This document shows positions 21,283-30,000 of a stretch of 64,000 nt of DNA, piece after piece. Numbering within the stretch: the first letter of the stretch is position 1; each line of letters begins with the position of its first letter. The stretch is from assembly GCF_900188295.1 (NCBI RefSeq), contig NZ_FZNM01000002.1, positions 124,001-188,000 of the forward strand. Direction: 5' to 3'. The notes beneath the pieces were generated by a model, which searched no databases, was not told where the DNA came from, and saw only the letters and a program-made list of their open reading frames with translations. The DNA comes from Paracoccus sediminis (GTDB taxonomy: Bacteria; Pseudomonadota; Alphaproteobacteria; Rhodobacterales; Rhodobacteraceae). Position numbers and translations under genes: made by a program.

Positions 21283-22470
21283 TCATTCGGCTGCGGCCAT
21301 GCGGCGCGGCGCTTCGCGCTTGGCAAGGCGCAGGATCACATAGCCGGCGATGCCCGCGACCAACGATCCCATCAGGATGCCGATCTTGGCCTCGTCCTGC
21401 AACAGCGGGTCGGTAAAGGCCAGAAGCGAAATGAACAGGCTCATGGTAAAGCCGATCCCGCACAGCAGCGTGGTGCCCAGCATCTGCATCCAGCTTGCGC
21501 CCGCGGGCAGGTCGGCCCAGTCCAGCTTGACCAGGATGGCCACCGCGCCGAAGATTCCCACCAGCTTGCCGAGGGACAGGCCGATCGCGACGCCCAGCGT
21601 CACGGGCGCCAGGAAAGCCTCGGCCCCCAGACCGGCAAAGCTGACCCCGGCATTGGCGAACCCGAAGATGGGGATGATGATGAACGACACCGGCACGATC
21701 AGCGCATGTTCCAGACGGTGCAGCGGGCTTTCCGATCCCCGCGCCTCGGGCGTGGCGGGGGTGCGCTTCAGCGGGATGGTCAGCGCCAGAAGCACGCCCG
21801 CGATGGTGGCGTGGATGCCCGATTGCAGGACGAAGAACCACAGGACCGCGCCCAGCGCCAGATAGGGCGACAGCCGCATCACGCCAGCCCGGTTCAGCCC
21901 GACCAGGGCTGCCACCACAAGGGCCGAAAGACCCAGATACATCGGCGACACGTCGGCGGTATAGAACAGCCCGATCACGATCACCGCGCCCAGATCGTCG
22001 ATGATCGCCAGGGCGGCCAGAAACACCTTGAGCGAGGTCGGCACGCGCGGCCCCAGCAGCGACAGCACGCCAAGCGCGAAGGCGATGTCGGTGGCCGACG
22101 GAATGGCCCAGCCGTGCGTGGCCCCGGTTCCGGCGGTGAAGAACAGATAGACCAGGGCCGGAACCGCCATCCCGGCCGCCGCCGCCACGCCCGGCAGGAT
22201 CCGCCGGGGCCAGGACGACAGGTGGCCGTCCACCATTTCCCGTTTGATTTCCAGCCCGACCATCAGAAAGAACAGCACCATCAGCGCATCGTTGATCCAA
22301 TGCGCCACCGACATAGGCCCGACATAGGCGTGCAGGAGGCTGAAATACGCCTCGGACAGGGGGGAATTGGCGACGATCAGCGCCAAGGCTGCGGCCGCCA
22401 TCAGCAGCAGCCCCCCGGCGGTTCCGTTGTCCAGAAACTTGCGGATGGTGTTTTGAATGCGGCCTGCCAT
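21283..22470 (-). CDS. nhaA: Na+/H+ antiporter NhaA
   Basis: Inner-membrane sodium/proton exchanger for pH and sodium homeostasis. 395 aa, the usual size (E. coli 388). Twelve predicted helices; the essential acidic pair is in [19 protein letters not shown] and the broken-helix motif in [15 protein letters not shown]. Starts at ATG 22470, 94 nt downstream of the AI-2E-family gene on the same strand, so the two may be cotranscribed. Confidence 0.95.
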   Translation of the reverse strand: MAGRIQNTIRKFLDNGTAGGLLLMAAAALALIVANSPLSEAYFSLLHAYVGPMSVAHWINDALMVLFFLMVGLEIKREMVDGHLSSWPRRILPGVAAAAGMAVPALVYLFFTAGTGATHGWAIPSATDIAFALGVLSLLGPRVPTSLKVFLAALAIIDDLGAVIVIGLFYTADVSPMYLGLSALVVAALVGLNRAGVMRLSPYLALGAVLWFFVLQSGIHATIAGVLLALTIPLKRTPATPEARGSESPLHRLEHALIVPVSFIIIPIFGFANAGVSFAGLGAEAFLAPVTLGVAIGLSLGKLVGIFGAVAILVKLDWADLPAGASWMQMLGTTLLCGIGFTMSLFISLLAFTDPLLQDEAKIGILMGSLVAGIAGYVILRLAKREAPRRMAAAE

Positions 22471-22563
22471 GAAAGCCCCCTTTGTCAGAAACGGTTCAAC
22501 CAGTCTCCGTATTCAGGGCCTTCCCTGGGCGCACGCAGCACACGCCATGGCGCGGCATCATAT

Positions 22564-23718
22564 TCACGGCGGGTCGGGTTTCAAGGGCTTTGCGGCATGA
22601 GACCGGATCTCGCGCAGCCATTCGCGCCAGATGGCCACCAGCAGCGCCATCAGCACCGGACCCACGAACAGGCCGACGATGCCCATGGTCTTGACCCCTC
22701 CCACCAGGCCGAAGAACGTGGGCAGGAACGGCATCTTGACCGGGCCGCCCACCAGGACCGGCCGGATGGTCTTGTCCACGATGAACAGTTCGACCGATCC
22801 CCACAAAAACAGCAGGACCCCCGCCAAGGCCGACCCGCTGGCCACCAGATAGATCGACACCAGAGTAAAGCACAGCGGCGCGCCGCCCGGAATCAGCGCC
22901 ATGATCCCGGTGATGACCCCCAGCGTGACCGGCGACGGCACCCCGGCGATCCAGTAGGCGATGCCCAGGATCACCCCTTCGCCCATGGCGATCAGGGCCA
23001 TGCCGGTGACGGTGGCGCTGATCGTCAGCGGCACCACGCGCGACAGCCGTTCCCAGCGGACGGGCAGGATGCGCGCGCCGATGATGTCGATCTGGCCTGC
23101 GATCTTGTGGCCATCGCGATAGAACACGAACAGCGCGATCAGCATGAACAGCAGGTTCAGCGCCAGATGAAAGGCGATGTTGCCTGCCGCCAGGACGCTG
23201 CGATAGATCGAGGCGATGGTGTTGCCGCTGGTCAGCTGCACCAGTTCGGCGATGGCGCCGGGGCGGCCGACATGGCGCGACCATTGTTCGTCGATCCAGT
23301 CCCCGATCTGCGGCAGTTGCTGCATCCACAGGGGCGTCGGCGCGCCGTTGGCATTGACCGCAAACCCCCAATAGATCCATTGCTGCAATTCGCGGAATGC
23401 ATAGAGCAGCGCCATCGTGATCGGCACGACCAGAAAGAACACGATGACCAGGATGAACAGCGCGGCGGTGGTGGTCCGGTTGATTTCCAGGCCGCGCTGC
23501 ACGCTGCGCGACAGGTTCCAGCTGGCAAAGGCGATGATCGTGGCCGCCAGGACCGGCACCAGAAAGCCGTAGAAGAAATAGATGGCGGCGGCGATGATGA
23601 AGACCAGCAGCCAGCGCGCGGCCGAGATGTCGCTGATAAGCGGAAAAGGCGTGACCGCCGGATCGTCCGGCTCGGACGCGGTGTCGGGCCGGGGCGTGGC
23701 GGGATGGGGATCTGTCAT
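22564..23718 (-). CDS. AI-2E transporter (PerM/YdiK) family membrane protein
   Basis: 384-aa protein of the AI-2E exporter superfamily (PF01594): about eight helices with a long soluble segment in the middle. The conserved C-terminal half includes ITGIMALIPGGAPLCFTLVS and the LPTFFGLVGGVKTMGIVGLF segment. The family name is historical; members include sodium/proton antiporters and proteins of unknown transport role. It lies upstream of nhaA, so a role in ion homeostasis is attractive but unproven. Divergent from the Hsp70-like gene across a 159-bp gap. Confidence 0.85.
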   Translation of the reverse strand: MTDPHPATPRPDTASEPDDPAVTPFPLISDISAARWLLVFIIAAAIYFFYGFLVPVLAATIIAFASWNLSRSVQRGLEINRTTTAALFILVIVFFLVVPITMALLYAFRELQQWIYWGFAVNANGAPTPLWMQQLPQIGDWIDEQWSRHVGRPGAIAELVQLTSGNTIASIYRSVLAAGNIAFHLALNLLFMLIALFVFYRDGHKIAGQIDIIGARILPVRWERLSRVVPLTISATVTGMALIAMGEGVILGIAYWIAGVPSPVTLGVITGIMALIPGGAPLCFTLVSIYLVASGSALAGVLLFLWGSVELFIVDKTIRPVLVGGPVKMPFLPTFFGLVGGVKTMGIVGLFVGPVLMALLVAIWREWLREIRSHAAKPLKPDPP

Positions 23719-23877
23719 GCCGTCGCGCCTGTTCCTTGGATTGGCCGCTGTCCTGTGACTGTTGCATCCTTGGTCGCGGCGTCAACCCGTCTTGGCGGAA
23801 ATCGGCATCGCGGCCCTTGCCGGCCGCCCCATGACCCGATAGCCAGCCGGCCTTTCCGCCAAGACACCCAAAGGCCC

Positions 23878-25113
23878 ATGACCGGCACGCTTGCGATAGA
23901 CTTCGGCACATCGAACACCGCCGTGGCCGTCCTGGATGGCGGCACGGTGCGGCGCGTGCCGATCGAATCCGGGGCCGATACGCTGCCCACGTCGGTCTTT
24001 TTTCCCGCCCGCGGCGGGACCATGCGCATCGGCGAGGCCGCGTCCCACGCCTTGGTCGCGGCCGAGGAAGGCCGCTATATGCGGGCGCTGAAAAGCGTCC
24101 TGGGCACGCCGCTGCTGCACGAATCGCGCCTGATCGGCGGAAGGCGGCGCAGCCTCGCGGATGTGATCGCGGCCTTTCTGGCCGAACTGCGCCGCCGGGC
24201 CGAGGCCGCGACCGGCCTGTCGCATCGCCGCGCCCTGTCGGGCAGGCCGGTGCATTTCCACCCCGATCCCGCCCGCGATGCCCGTGCCCTGTCCGACCTG
24301 CGCGCCTGCTATCAGGCGGCGGGCTTTGACGAGGTGGCCTTCATGCCCGAGCCGGAAGCCGCGGCCCTGGCCTGTCACGGCATGGGGGCGGCGGGCCGGA
24401 TCGGGCTGATCGTGGATGTCGGCGGCGGCACCTCGGACTTTTCGGTGTATCGCACCGAAGGCGACGGCGCGCGCATCCTGGCCAGCCACGGCATCCGTCT
24501 GGGGGGAACGGATTTCGACGCCGCGATCTCGCTGGGCCATGCCATGCCGCTGCTGGGCCACGGATCGCAGCTGCGCCGAGAGATGGGCACGGGCCTGTTG
24601 CCGGTGCCGAACGCGGTCTATGCCGACCTGGCAAGCTGGGCGCATATCCCCTTTGTCTATACGCCCGACACTCTCAGGCTGGCGCGGCAGATGGCCCGGC
24701 TGGCCGTGGAGCCACGGCGGCTGATCCGGCTGGCCACCGTGCTGGCGGACGAACTGGGCCACGAGCTGGCCTTTGCGGTCGAACGCGGCAAGATCGTCGC
24801 CAACGACGGGGCGGGCGCGCGGATCGGCATGGGCTTTGTCGAACCCCGCCTGGAGGCGGCGATCACCGAAGCGTCGCTGGCCGATGCGCTGCGCCCCTTT
24901 GGACGCGCCCTGGAAGACGCCCTGGGGGAAACGCTGGATCGCGCCGGGGTCGGGGCCGGTTCCATCGCCGACGTGGTTCTGGTCGGCGGTTCCAGCCTGA
25001 TGCGCCTGGTCACGGATCTGGCATCGCGGACGATGCCCCAGGCACGCCTGCACAGGTCCGAGGCATTCACCGCCGTGGTCGATGGCCTGGCCTTGGCGAC
25101 GCAGGCGGAATAG
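23878..25113 (+). CDS. Hsp70-family protein (YegD-like putative chaperone)
   Basis: 411-aa actin/Hsp70 ATPase-domain protein without the C-terminal peptide-binding domain of DnaK. Phosphate-1 motif LAIDFGTSNTAVAV at the very N-terminus, phosphate-2 DVGGGTSDFSVYR near residue 180, adenosine motif DVVLVGGSSLMRLV near residue 365. E. coli YegD has the same layout and no defined client. ATG 23878 puts the phosphate-1 motif at residue 5, as in homologues; the longer open frame upstream is a shadow. Single gene, no partner co-chaperone nearby. Confidence 0.85.
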   Translation: MTGTLAIDFGTSNTAVAVLDGGTVRRVPIESGADTLPTSVFFPARGGTMRIGEAASHALVAAEEGRYMRALKSVLGTPLLHESRLIGGRRRSLADVIAAFLAELRRRAEAATGLSHRRALSGRPVHFHPDPARDARALSDLRACYQAAGFDEVAFMPEPEAAALACHGMGAAGRIGLIVDVGGGTSDFSVYRTEGDGARILASHGIRLGGTDFDAAISLGHAMPLLGHGSQLRREMGTGLLPVPNAVYADLASWAHIPFVYTPDTLRLARQMARLAVEPRRLIRLATVLADELGHELAFAVERGKIVANDGAGARIGMGFVEPRLEAAITEASLADALRPFGRALEDALGETLDRAGVGAGSIADVVLVGGSSLMRLVTDLASRTMPQARLHRSEAFTAVVDGLALATQAE

Positions 25114-25244
25114 CGTTCCGTCAGACCGGGGACATGCAGGAAACTTAGGTTTTTCTTTATTCGAAACTTGCATCTTGCATGGTGCTGAAGGATAGCAAAC
25201 CGTCCCGACCCGGACAACGCCCGCCCGTGACGAAACGAAAGTCG

Positions 25245-26180
25245 ATGCCCATGAACAGCCAGGCCCATACCGCGATCACTCCGGCGACCCTGACCCACTT
25301 GCAGCGGCTGGAAGCCGAAAGCATCCACATCATGCGCGAGGTGGTGGCGAACGCCGAAAACCCGGTGATGCTGTATTCGGTGGGCAAGGATTCCGCCTGC
25401 ATGCTGCACCTTGCGCGCAAGGCGTTCCACCCCTCGTCGCCGCCGTTCCCCTTGCTGCACGTGGACACGACCTGGAAATTCCGCGCCATGTACCACCTGC
25501 GCGACCGGGCGGCCACGGCGGCGGGCATGGATCTGATCGTCCATCACAACCCCGAAGCGATGGCCCAGGGCATCAACCCGTTCGACCACGGCAGCCTGCA
25601 CACCGACATGTGGAAGACGGAAGGCCTGAAACAGGCGCTGACCAAATACAATTTCGACGTGGCCTTCGGCGGCGCCCGCCGCGACGAGGAGAAATCCCGC
25701 GCCAAGGAGCGCATCTTCTCGTTCCGGTCGGCCAACCACCGCTGGGATCCCAAGAACCAGCGGCCCGAACTGTGGAAGCTGTTCAACACGCGCAAGGCCA
25801 GGGACGAATCGATTCGCGTGTTCCCGCTGTCCAACTGGACCGAGCTGGACATCTGGCAATACATCCATCTGGAAAACATCGAGATCGTGCCGCTGTATTT
25901 CAGCGAACCCCGCCCCGTGGTGGAACGTGACGGGCTGCTTATCATGGTCGATGACGACCGCTTCCCGCTGCGCGACGGAGAGGTGCCGCAGATGCGGTCG
26001 GTCCGGTTCCGCACGCTGGGCTGCTATCCGCTGACAGGCGCCGTGGAATCCAACGCCCGCACCTTGCCCGAGGTGATCCAGGAAATGCTGCTGACCACCA
26101 CCTCCGAACGCCAGGGCCGCGCCATCGACAAGGACCAGGCCGCGTCGATGGAGAAGAAGAAGCAGGAAGGGTATTTCTGA
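25245..26180 (+). CDS. cysD: Sulfate adenylyltransferase subunit 2 (CysD)
   Basis: Catalytic subunit of ATP sulfurylase: sulfate + ATP gives adenosine 5'-phosphosulfate, powered by the CysN GTPase. 311 aa from ATG 25245 (a second ATG at 25251). An in-frame ATG at 25179 exists but its extra 22 residues do not resemble CysD. PP-loop motif [18 protein letters not shown]; conserved [20 protein letters not shown] and [17 protein letters not shown]. The ending QEGYF and the TGATG overlap with the next gene are typical. The 131-bp leader is AT-rich at 25146-25175 and holds a CTTGCAT direct repeat; no riboswitch recognised. Confidence 0.95.
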   Translation: MPMNSQAHTAITPATLTHLQRLEAESIHIMREVVANAENPVMLYSVGKDSACMLHLARKAFHPSSPPFPLLHVDTTWKFRAMYHLRDRAATAAGMDLIVHHNPEAMAQGINPFDHGSLHTDMWKTEGLKQALTKYNFDVAFGGARRDEEKSRAKERIFSFRSANHRWDPKNQRPELWKLFNTRKARDESIRVFPLSNWTELDIWQYIHLENIEIVPLYFSEPRPVVERDGLLIMVDDDRFPLRDGEVPQMRSVRFRTLGCYPLTGAVESNARTLPEVIQEMLLTTTSERQGRAIDKDQAASMEKKKQEGYF

Positions 26181-28096
26181 TGACCGCCCAAGATCCCGTT
26201 TACGTCACCGATGCCCTGATCGCCCAGGATATCGACGCCTATCTGGTGAAGCACCAGCACAAGACCATGCTGCGCTTCATCACCTGCGGTTCGGTCGATG
26301 ACGGCAAATCGACGCTGATCGGCCGCCTGCTCTATGACAGCAAGATGATCTTCGAGGATCAGCTGGCCAGCCTGGAATACGACAGCAAGGTGTCGGGCAC
26401 CCAGGGGGGAGAGATCGATTTTGCCCTGCTGGTGGACGGTCTGGCGGCCGAACGCGAACAGGGCATCACCATCGACGTGGCCTATCGTTTCTTTGCCACC
26501 GACAAGCGCAAGTTCATCGTGGCCGACACGCCCGGCCACGAACAATACACCCGCAACATGGTCACGGGCGCATCCACCGCCGATCTGGCGGTGATCCTGA
26601 TCGACGCGCGCCAGGGCGTGCTGACCCAGACGCGGCGGCACAGCTATCTGGTGAATCTGCTGGGCATCCGCAACGTGGTTCTGGCGGTCAACAAGATGGA
26701 TCTGGTCGATTATTCGGCCGAACGGTTCTACGAGATCGTCAGCGATTACAGCCATTTCGCCAAGCAGATCGGCATGGACAGCTTTCTGCCGATTCCGATT
26801 TCCGGGCTGAAGGGCGACAACATCGTTTCCAAAAGCCCCGAGATGCCCTGGTACCAGGGTCCGACCCTGCTGGGCCATCTGGAAGACGCGCCGATCAGCG
26901 ACATGGCGATGCAGGACCGTCCGTTCCGCATGGCGGTGCAATGGGTGAACCGTCCGCATCTGGATTTTCGCGGCTTTTCGGGCCAGATCAGCGCCGGCAC
27001 CGTGCATCCGGGCGATCCGGTCAGGGTTCTGCCGTCGGGCAAGACCACGACCGTCAAATCCATCGTGACCTTTGACGGCGATCTGACGCAGGCTGTTGCG
27101 GGGCAGTCCGTAACCCTGACCTTCGCGGACGAGATCGACTGTTCGCGCGGCGACGTGATTACCCGCGCCGATGCCCCCTGCGAGGTTGCGGACCAGTTCG
27201 AGGCGACCCTGGTCTGGATGTCGGAATCGGACATGCTGCCGGGCCGGCCCTATCTGCTGAAGATCGGCACCCAGACCGTCAGCGCCACCATCACCGAGCC
27301 GAAGTTCGAGGTGAACGTCAACACGATGGAGCATCTGGCCAGCAAGACACTGGGCCTGAACGCCATCGGCGTCGTCAACATCTCGACCGACCGGCCCGTC
27401 CCGTTCGAGGCCTATGGCGACAATCCCGACCTGGGCGGGTTCATCCTGATCGACCGGATGACGAATGCCACCATCGCCGCCGGGATGCTGCATTTCGCGC
27501 TGCGCCGGTCGCAGAACATCCACTGGCAAGTGACCGACGTGAACCGCGATGCCCATGCCGCGCAGAAGAATCAGCGCGCCAAGGTGGTCTGGTTCACCGG
27601 TCTATCGGGGTCGGGCAAATCGACCATCGCCAACATCGTCGAACGCAAGTTGCATGCGATGGGCAAACACACCTTCCTGCTGGATGGCGACAACGTGCGG
27701 CATGGTTTGAACCGCGACCTGGGCTTTACCGATGCCGATCGGGTGGAAAACATCCGCCGCGTGGGCGAGGTCGCCCGGCTGATGTCCGATGCCGGGCTGA
27801 TCGTGCTCACCGCCTTCATTTCGCCCTTCCGGTCCGAGCGGCGGATGGTGCGCGACATGATGGCATCCGGCGAATTCATCGAGGTTTATGTCGACACCCC
27901 GCTGGAGGTCGCCGAACAACGGGACGTAAAAGGTCTCTACAGGAAGGCACGCTTAGGGCAGTTGAAGAACTTCACCGGCATCGACAGCCCCTACGAGGCC
28001 CCCGAGCAGGCGGAACTGGTGGTCAACACCGCAGCCCTGTCCGCCGAGGATGCCGCTGACCGGGTGATCGAGGCGATCCTGCGCAGTCAGGCCTGA
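26180..28096 (+). CDS. cysNC: Bifunctional sulfate adenylyltransferase subunit 1 / adenylylsulfate kinase (CysN-CysC fusion, NodQ-like)
   Basis: 638-aa fusion making PAPS in two steps. CysN part (about 1-440): GTPase G1 [18 protein letters not shown]3 [13 protein letters not shown]4 NKMDLVDY, then EF-Tu-like domains. CysC part (about 455-638): APS kinase with P-loop [11 protein letters not shown], the [10 protein letters not shown] motif and the GLYRKAR segment. Start ATG 26180 shares a base with the cysD stop, so expression is coupled. The fusion is known from rhizobial NodQ and many alphaproteobacteria. The gene ends 480 bp before the next one; no T-rich terminator follows directly. Confidence 0.95.
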   Translation: MTAQDPVYVTDALIAQDIDAYLVKHQHKTMLRFITCGSVDDGKSTLIGRLLYDSKMIFEDQLASLEYDSKVSGTQGGEIDFALLVDGLAAEREQGITIDVAYRFFATDKRKFIVADTPGHEQYTRNMVTGASTADLAVILIDARQGVLTQTRRHSYLVNLLGIRNVVLAVNKMDLVDYSAERFYEIVSDYSHFAKQIGMDSFLPIPISGLKGDNIVSKSPEMPWYQGPTLLGHLEDAPISDMAMQDRPFRMAVQWVNRPHLDFRGFSGQISAGTVHPGDPVRVLPSGKTTTVKSIVTFDGDLTQAVAGQSVTLTFADEIDCSRGDVITRADAPCEVADQFEATLVWMSESDMLPGRPYLLKIGTQTVSATITEPKFEVNVNTMEHLASKTLGLNAIGVVNISTDRPVPFEAYGDNPDLGGFILIDRMTNATIAAGMLHFALRRSQNIHWQVTDVNRDAHAAQKNQRAKVVWFTGLSGSGKSTIANIVERKLHAMGKHTFLLDGDNVRHGLNRDLGFTDADRVENIRRVGEVARLMSDAGLIVLTAFISPFRSERRMVRDMMASGEFIEVYVDTPLEVAEQRDVKGLYRKARLGQLKNFTGIDSPYEAPEQAELVVNTAALSAEDAADRVIEAILRSQA

Positions 28097-28460
28097 TACG
28101 GTCCATCGGGGTTGCGGCCAAGGGTTCAGGCGCCATGACGGGCGCCGGATCCCCCGGGACCGGCGCGGTTTCCGCGCAAGGGCCGCTGGGCCGGCGGATG
28201 ACGGCCGGGAAGGGGCGGCCCGTCCAAGGGTTCTGCGACCCCCGTGGGCCGCGCTTCCGCAGGCGGTGCCCGATGGCCGAAAAATGCGGGCGGCGGTCTG
28301 GTGTCCCCGCCCTTGCTGGCACGAGGTCGTCAGACAGCCAAGGACGCAGGATTTCCCGTGTCCAGGCCTGCCCTGCCATCATGGCGAACGCGGGCCGGGC
28401 TAGTTCCTGCCAGGACGACTGCCCCACAGTTAACGTTTTCGTAACTTTTGCCGTGGCGCA
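28097..28460. other. Non-coding stretch upstream of the candidate small RNA
   Basis: I see no credible gene. Short open frames on both strands have proline/arginine-rich compositions typical of GC-rich shadows. A loose inverted repeat GTTAACG/CGTAAC lies at about 28430-28446, the only AT-rich part, just before the EcfG-type promoter. Confidence 0.5.
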
Positions 28461-28485
28461 GGAACCATCCGCCAGGCGCCACGTT
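28461..28485 (+). promoter_or_regulatory. EcfG-type (general stress response) promoter
   Basis: GGAAC (28461-28465), 16-nt spacer, CGTT (28482-28485): an exact match to the alphaproteobacterial EcfG consensus GGAAC-N16/17-CGTT. It points at a short intrinsically terminated transcript and not at any open reading frame. The sigma factor itself is encoded at 56864-57430. Confidence 0.7.
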
Positions 28486-28491
28486 AAAAGC

Positions 28492-28557
28492 GCGTAGTAA
28501 AATTGCTTCAACGCAGTAGGTTATCGAGTAAGCCCGTCAATTCTTTGACGGGCTTTT
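28492..28557 (+). ncRNA. Candidate EcfG-dependent small RNA, about 65 nt
   Basis: Predicted from promoter and terminator only. Transcription should start 7-9 nt after the CGTT element, near 28492-28494, and stop in the T-run at 28554-28557. The RNA would have a 5' GCGT...ACGC stem-loop (28492-28514), a roughly 16-nt unpaired linker (28515-28530) that could be the seed, and a 10-bp terminator stem. It holds no plausible coding sequence. Its 3' end is 20 nt from the stop codon of the convergent CAP-RTX gene, so read-through of that gene would be antisense to it. Stress-induced sRNAs under EcfG control are known in this class (GsrN of Caulobacter); no sequence relationship is claimed. Confidence 0.6.
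28531..28557 (+). terminator. Strong intrinsic terminator of the candidate small RNA
   Basis: Perfect 10-bp stem AGCCCGTCAA / TTGACGGGCT with loop TTCT, followed by TTT on the plus strand. The minus-strand side has only two T, so it is oriented for plus-strand transcripts. The nearest plus-strand gene upstream ends 435 bp away, which is why it is assigned to the short transcript. Confidence 0.8.
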
Positions 28558-28577
28558 CGCATTCGGCCTGTGTGGCG

Positions 28578-29837
28578 TCAAAAACCGAAGATGTCGTCGG
28601 CGACGGCGGCCACCGTCAGGGTGGTTCCGGCCACCAGGATGCGATCGCCGTCCCCCAGGTCGATCAGGATTCCCGCAGAAATCCTTGACATGTGATCGCG
28701 CATGAAGCTTGCGGGATCGGCGTCCAAGCGGTCGGCGTCGATCACCAGCCGGTCCAGGCCCTGCTGATAGGATTGGATCGTGTCGGTGCCCCCGCCAATG
28801 GCGAACACGAACGTGTCGGCCCCTGCCCCGCCGTTCAGCAGATCGTTGCCTGCGCCGCCGTTCAGGGTGTCATCGCCGCCGCCGCCCGACAGGGCATCGT
28901 TGTCCCGGTCCCCCATCAGCCAGTCGTCGCCGGCCTGACCCGCCATTGCATCCCGCCCATCGCCGCCGAACAGGCGATCGTTTCCGTTCCCGCCCCACAG
29001 GCGGTCATTGCCGGCATCGCCGCGCAGCAGGTCGTTTCCGTCTTCCCCGGCGAGCCGGTCGTTGGCGGTCCCGGCCTGCACCGTGTCGTTGCCGGTGCCG
29101 CCATACAGCCAATCCGCCCCCACATCCCCGATCAGCCGGTCGTTGCCGGCATCGCCGCGCAGCGTGTCGTTGCCGCCGCCGCCCATCATCCAGTCGTCGC
29201 CGTTCCTGCCCCCCGCGGAATCGTGCCGGCCCGTCAGGCGATAATCGTCGTTGCGCACGGTCCCCGCCGTCGCGGTCAGGAAGGCCCGTCCGTCAAAGCT
29301 GTTCAGCCAGTCCGCCCGCACCGGCATGGAGGCATCGGCCCTGGGCGCGGGGACCGCGAGGAAGCGGCCGGTGTCCAGGCGCGTCTCGCCATCGGTGTCG
29401 GCGAAATTCTGCGTCGCCATCAGAACCTTGTAGTCGCGGCCCCCCACGCGCAGCGACCCCACCTCGAGCCCGATACCGAGATAGGCGGCGTCGCCCATGA
29501 TGTTGGCGTAATGGCCGGGGCTTTTCATCAGGTTCTGGTGCAGCTGACGAATCTCGTCACGCAGGTCGGATTCGCCACGGACGCTGATATAGGCGATGTT
29601 TTCAGCCGTCATCCAGGATCCGGACAGATCGAAGCCCGCCGTTTCCATGCGCTGGCGGGCGCCGGATCCGTCCAGGCCGTTGTGGGAAAAGACATCCTGG
29701 TCCAGCATCCAGCGGCTGTGCCCGGCGGCCGAATCGTTCAGTCGCTTTTCCAGCCCCAGCGCGGCCAGCCCTTCAGCTTGACGGGCCTGGTTCACCAGGG
29801 ACGCGAAATACCGTTCGTTCGCAGAAGCATAGGACAT
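28578..29837 (-). CDS. CAP (SCP/PR-1) domain protein with C-terminal RTX calcium-binding repeats
   Basis: 419 aa, start ATG 29837 with AAGG 8-11 nt ahead. An in-frame upstream start would add 18 poorly fitting residues. Residues 1-150 are a CAP domain: HSRWMLDQDVFSHNG and LMKSPGHYANIMGDAAYLGIGLEV-like conserved boxes. Residues about 220-360 hold some 14 glycine/aspartate nonapeptides of the GGxGNDxLxG type (for example GGNGNDRLFGGDGRD), which fold on calcium outside the cell. No N-terminal signal peptide, so export by a type I system through a C-terminal signal is expected; no such transporter is nearby. Function unknown; CAP proteins range from adhesins to lipid binders. Confidence 0.85.
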   Translation of the reverse strand: MSYASANERYFASLVNQARQAEGLAALGLEKRLNDSAAGHSRWMLDQDVFSHNGLDGSGARQRMETAGFDLSGSWMTAENIAYISVRGESDLRDEIRQLHQNLMKSPGHYANIMGDAAYLGIGLEVGSLRVGGRDYKVLMATQNFADTDGETRLDTGRFLAVPAPRADASMPVRADWLNSFDGRAFLTATAGTVRNDDYRLTGRHDSAGGRNGDDWMMGGGGNDTLRGDAGNDRLIGDVGADWLYGGTGNDTVQAGTANDRLAGEDGNDLLRGDAGNDRLWGGNGNDRLFGGDGRDAMAGQAGDDWLMGDRDNDALSGGGGDDTLNGGAGNDLLNGGAGADTFVFAIGGGTDTIQSYQQGLDRLVIDADRLDADPASFMRDHMSRISAGILIDLGDGDRILVAGTTLTVAAVADDIFGF

Positions 29838-29969
29838 GAGGGCGCCTTTGCAGTGGCCGACAAATTCACGGCACCATAAGGCAGAAAGCATTAAGGAATT
29901 GTTGCAAAATCATTAAAATGCGGGATTTCGCCCATCAGGTTCTTGCGTCGGCAGCATCGTGCCGACAAG

Positions 29970-29993
29970 CGGGGCCGACATCCCGGCCCCGCG
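29970..29993 (-). terminator. GC-rich hairpin after tamB
   Basis: GCGGGGCCG / CGGCCCCGC, 9-bp perfect stem with 6-nt loop, 8 nt past the tamB stop. A second stem, GTCGGCA/TGCCGAC, follows at 29948-29967. Neither has a good T-run, so termination may be Rho-aided. The rest of the 163-bp gap is AT-rich and serves as promoter for the CAP-RTX gene. Confidence 0.5.
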
Positions 29994-30000
29994 CGACCTG

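Noticed and set aside
21706..23877. Plus-strand extension of the Hsp70-like gene across nhaA and the AI-2E gene
   Set aside because: Residues before 23878 are His/Gln/Arg-rich shadow. The phosphate-1 motif sits at residue 5 when ATG 23878 is used.
28023..28511. 162-codon minus-strand and 120-codon plus-strand frames in the cysNC/CAP-RTX gap
   Set aside because: No ribosome site, no recognisable family, and shadow-like composition. The gap is better explained by a small RNA.
28798..29200. Repeated GC-rich units as a DNA tandem array or CRISPR
   Set aside because: They are RTX nonapeptide codons in one gene; unit sequences vary and no spacers are present.
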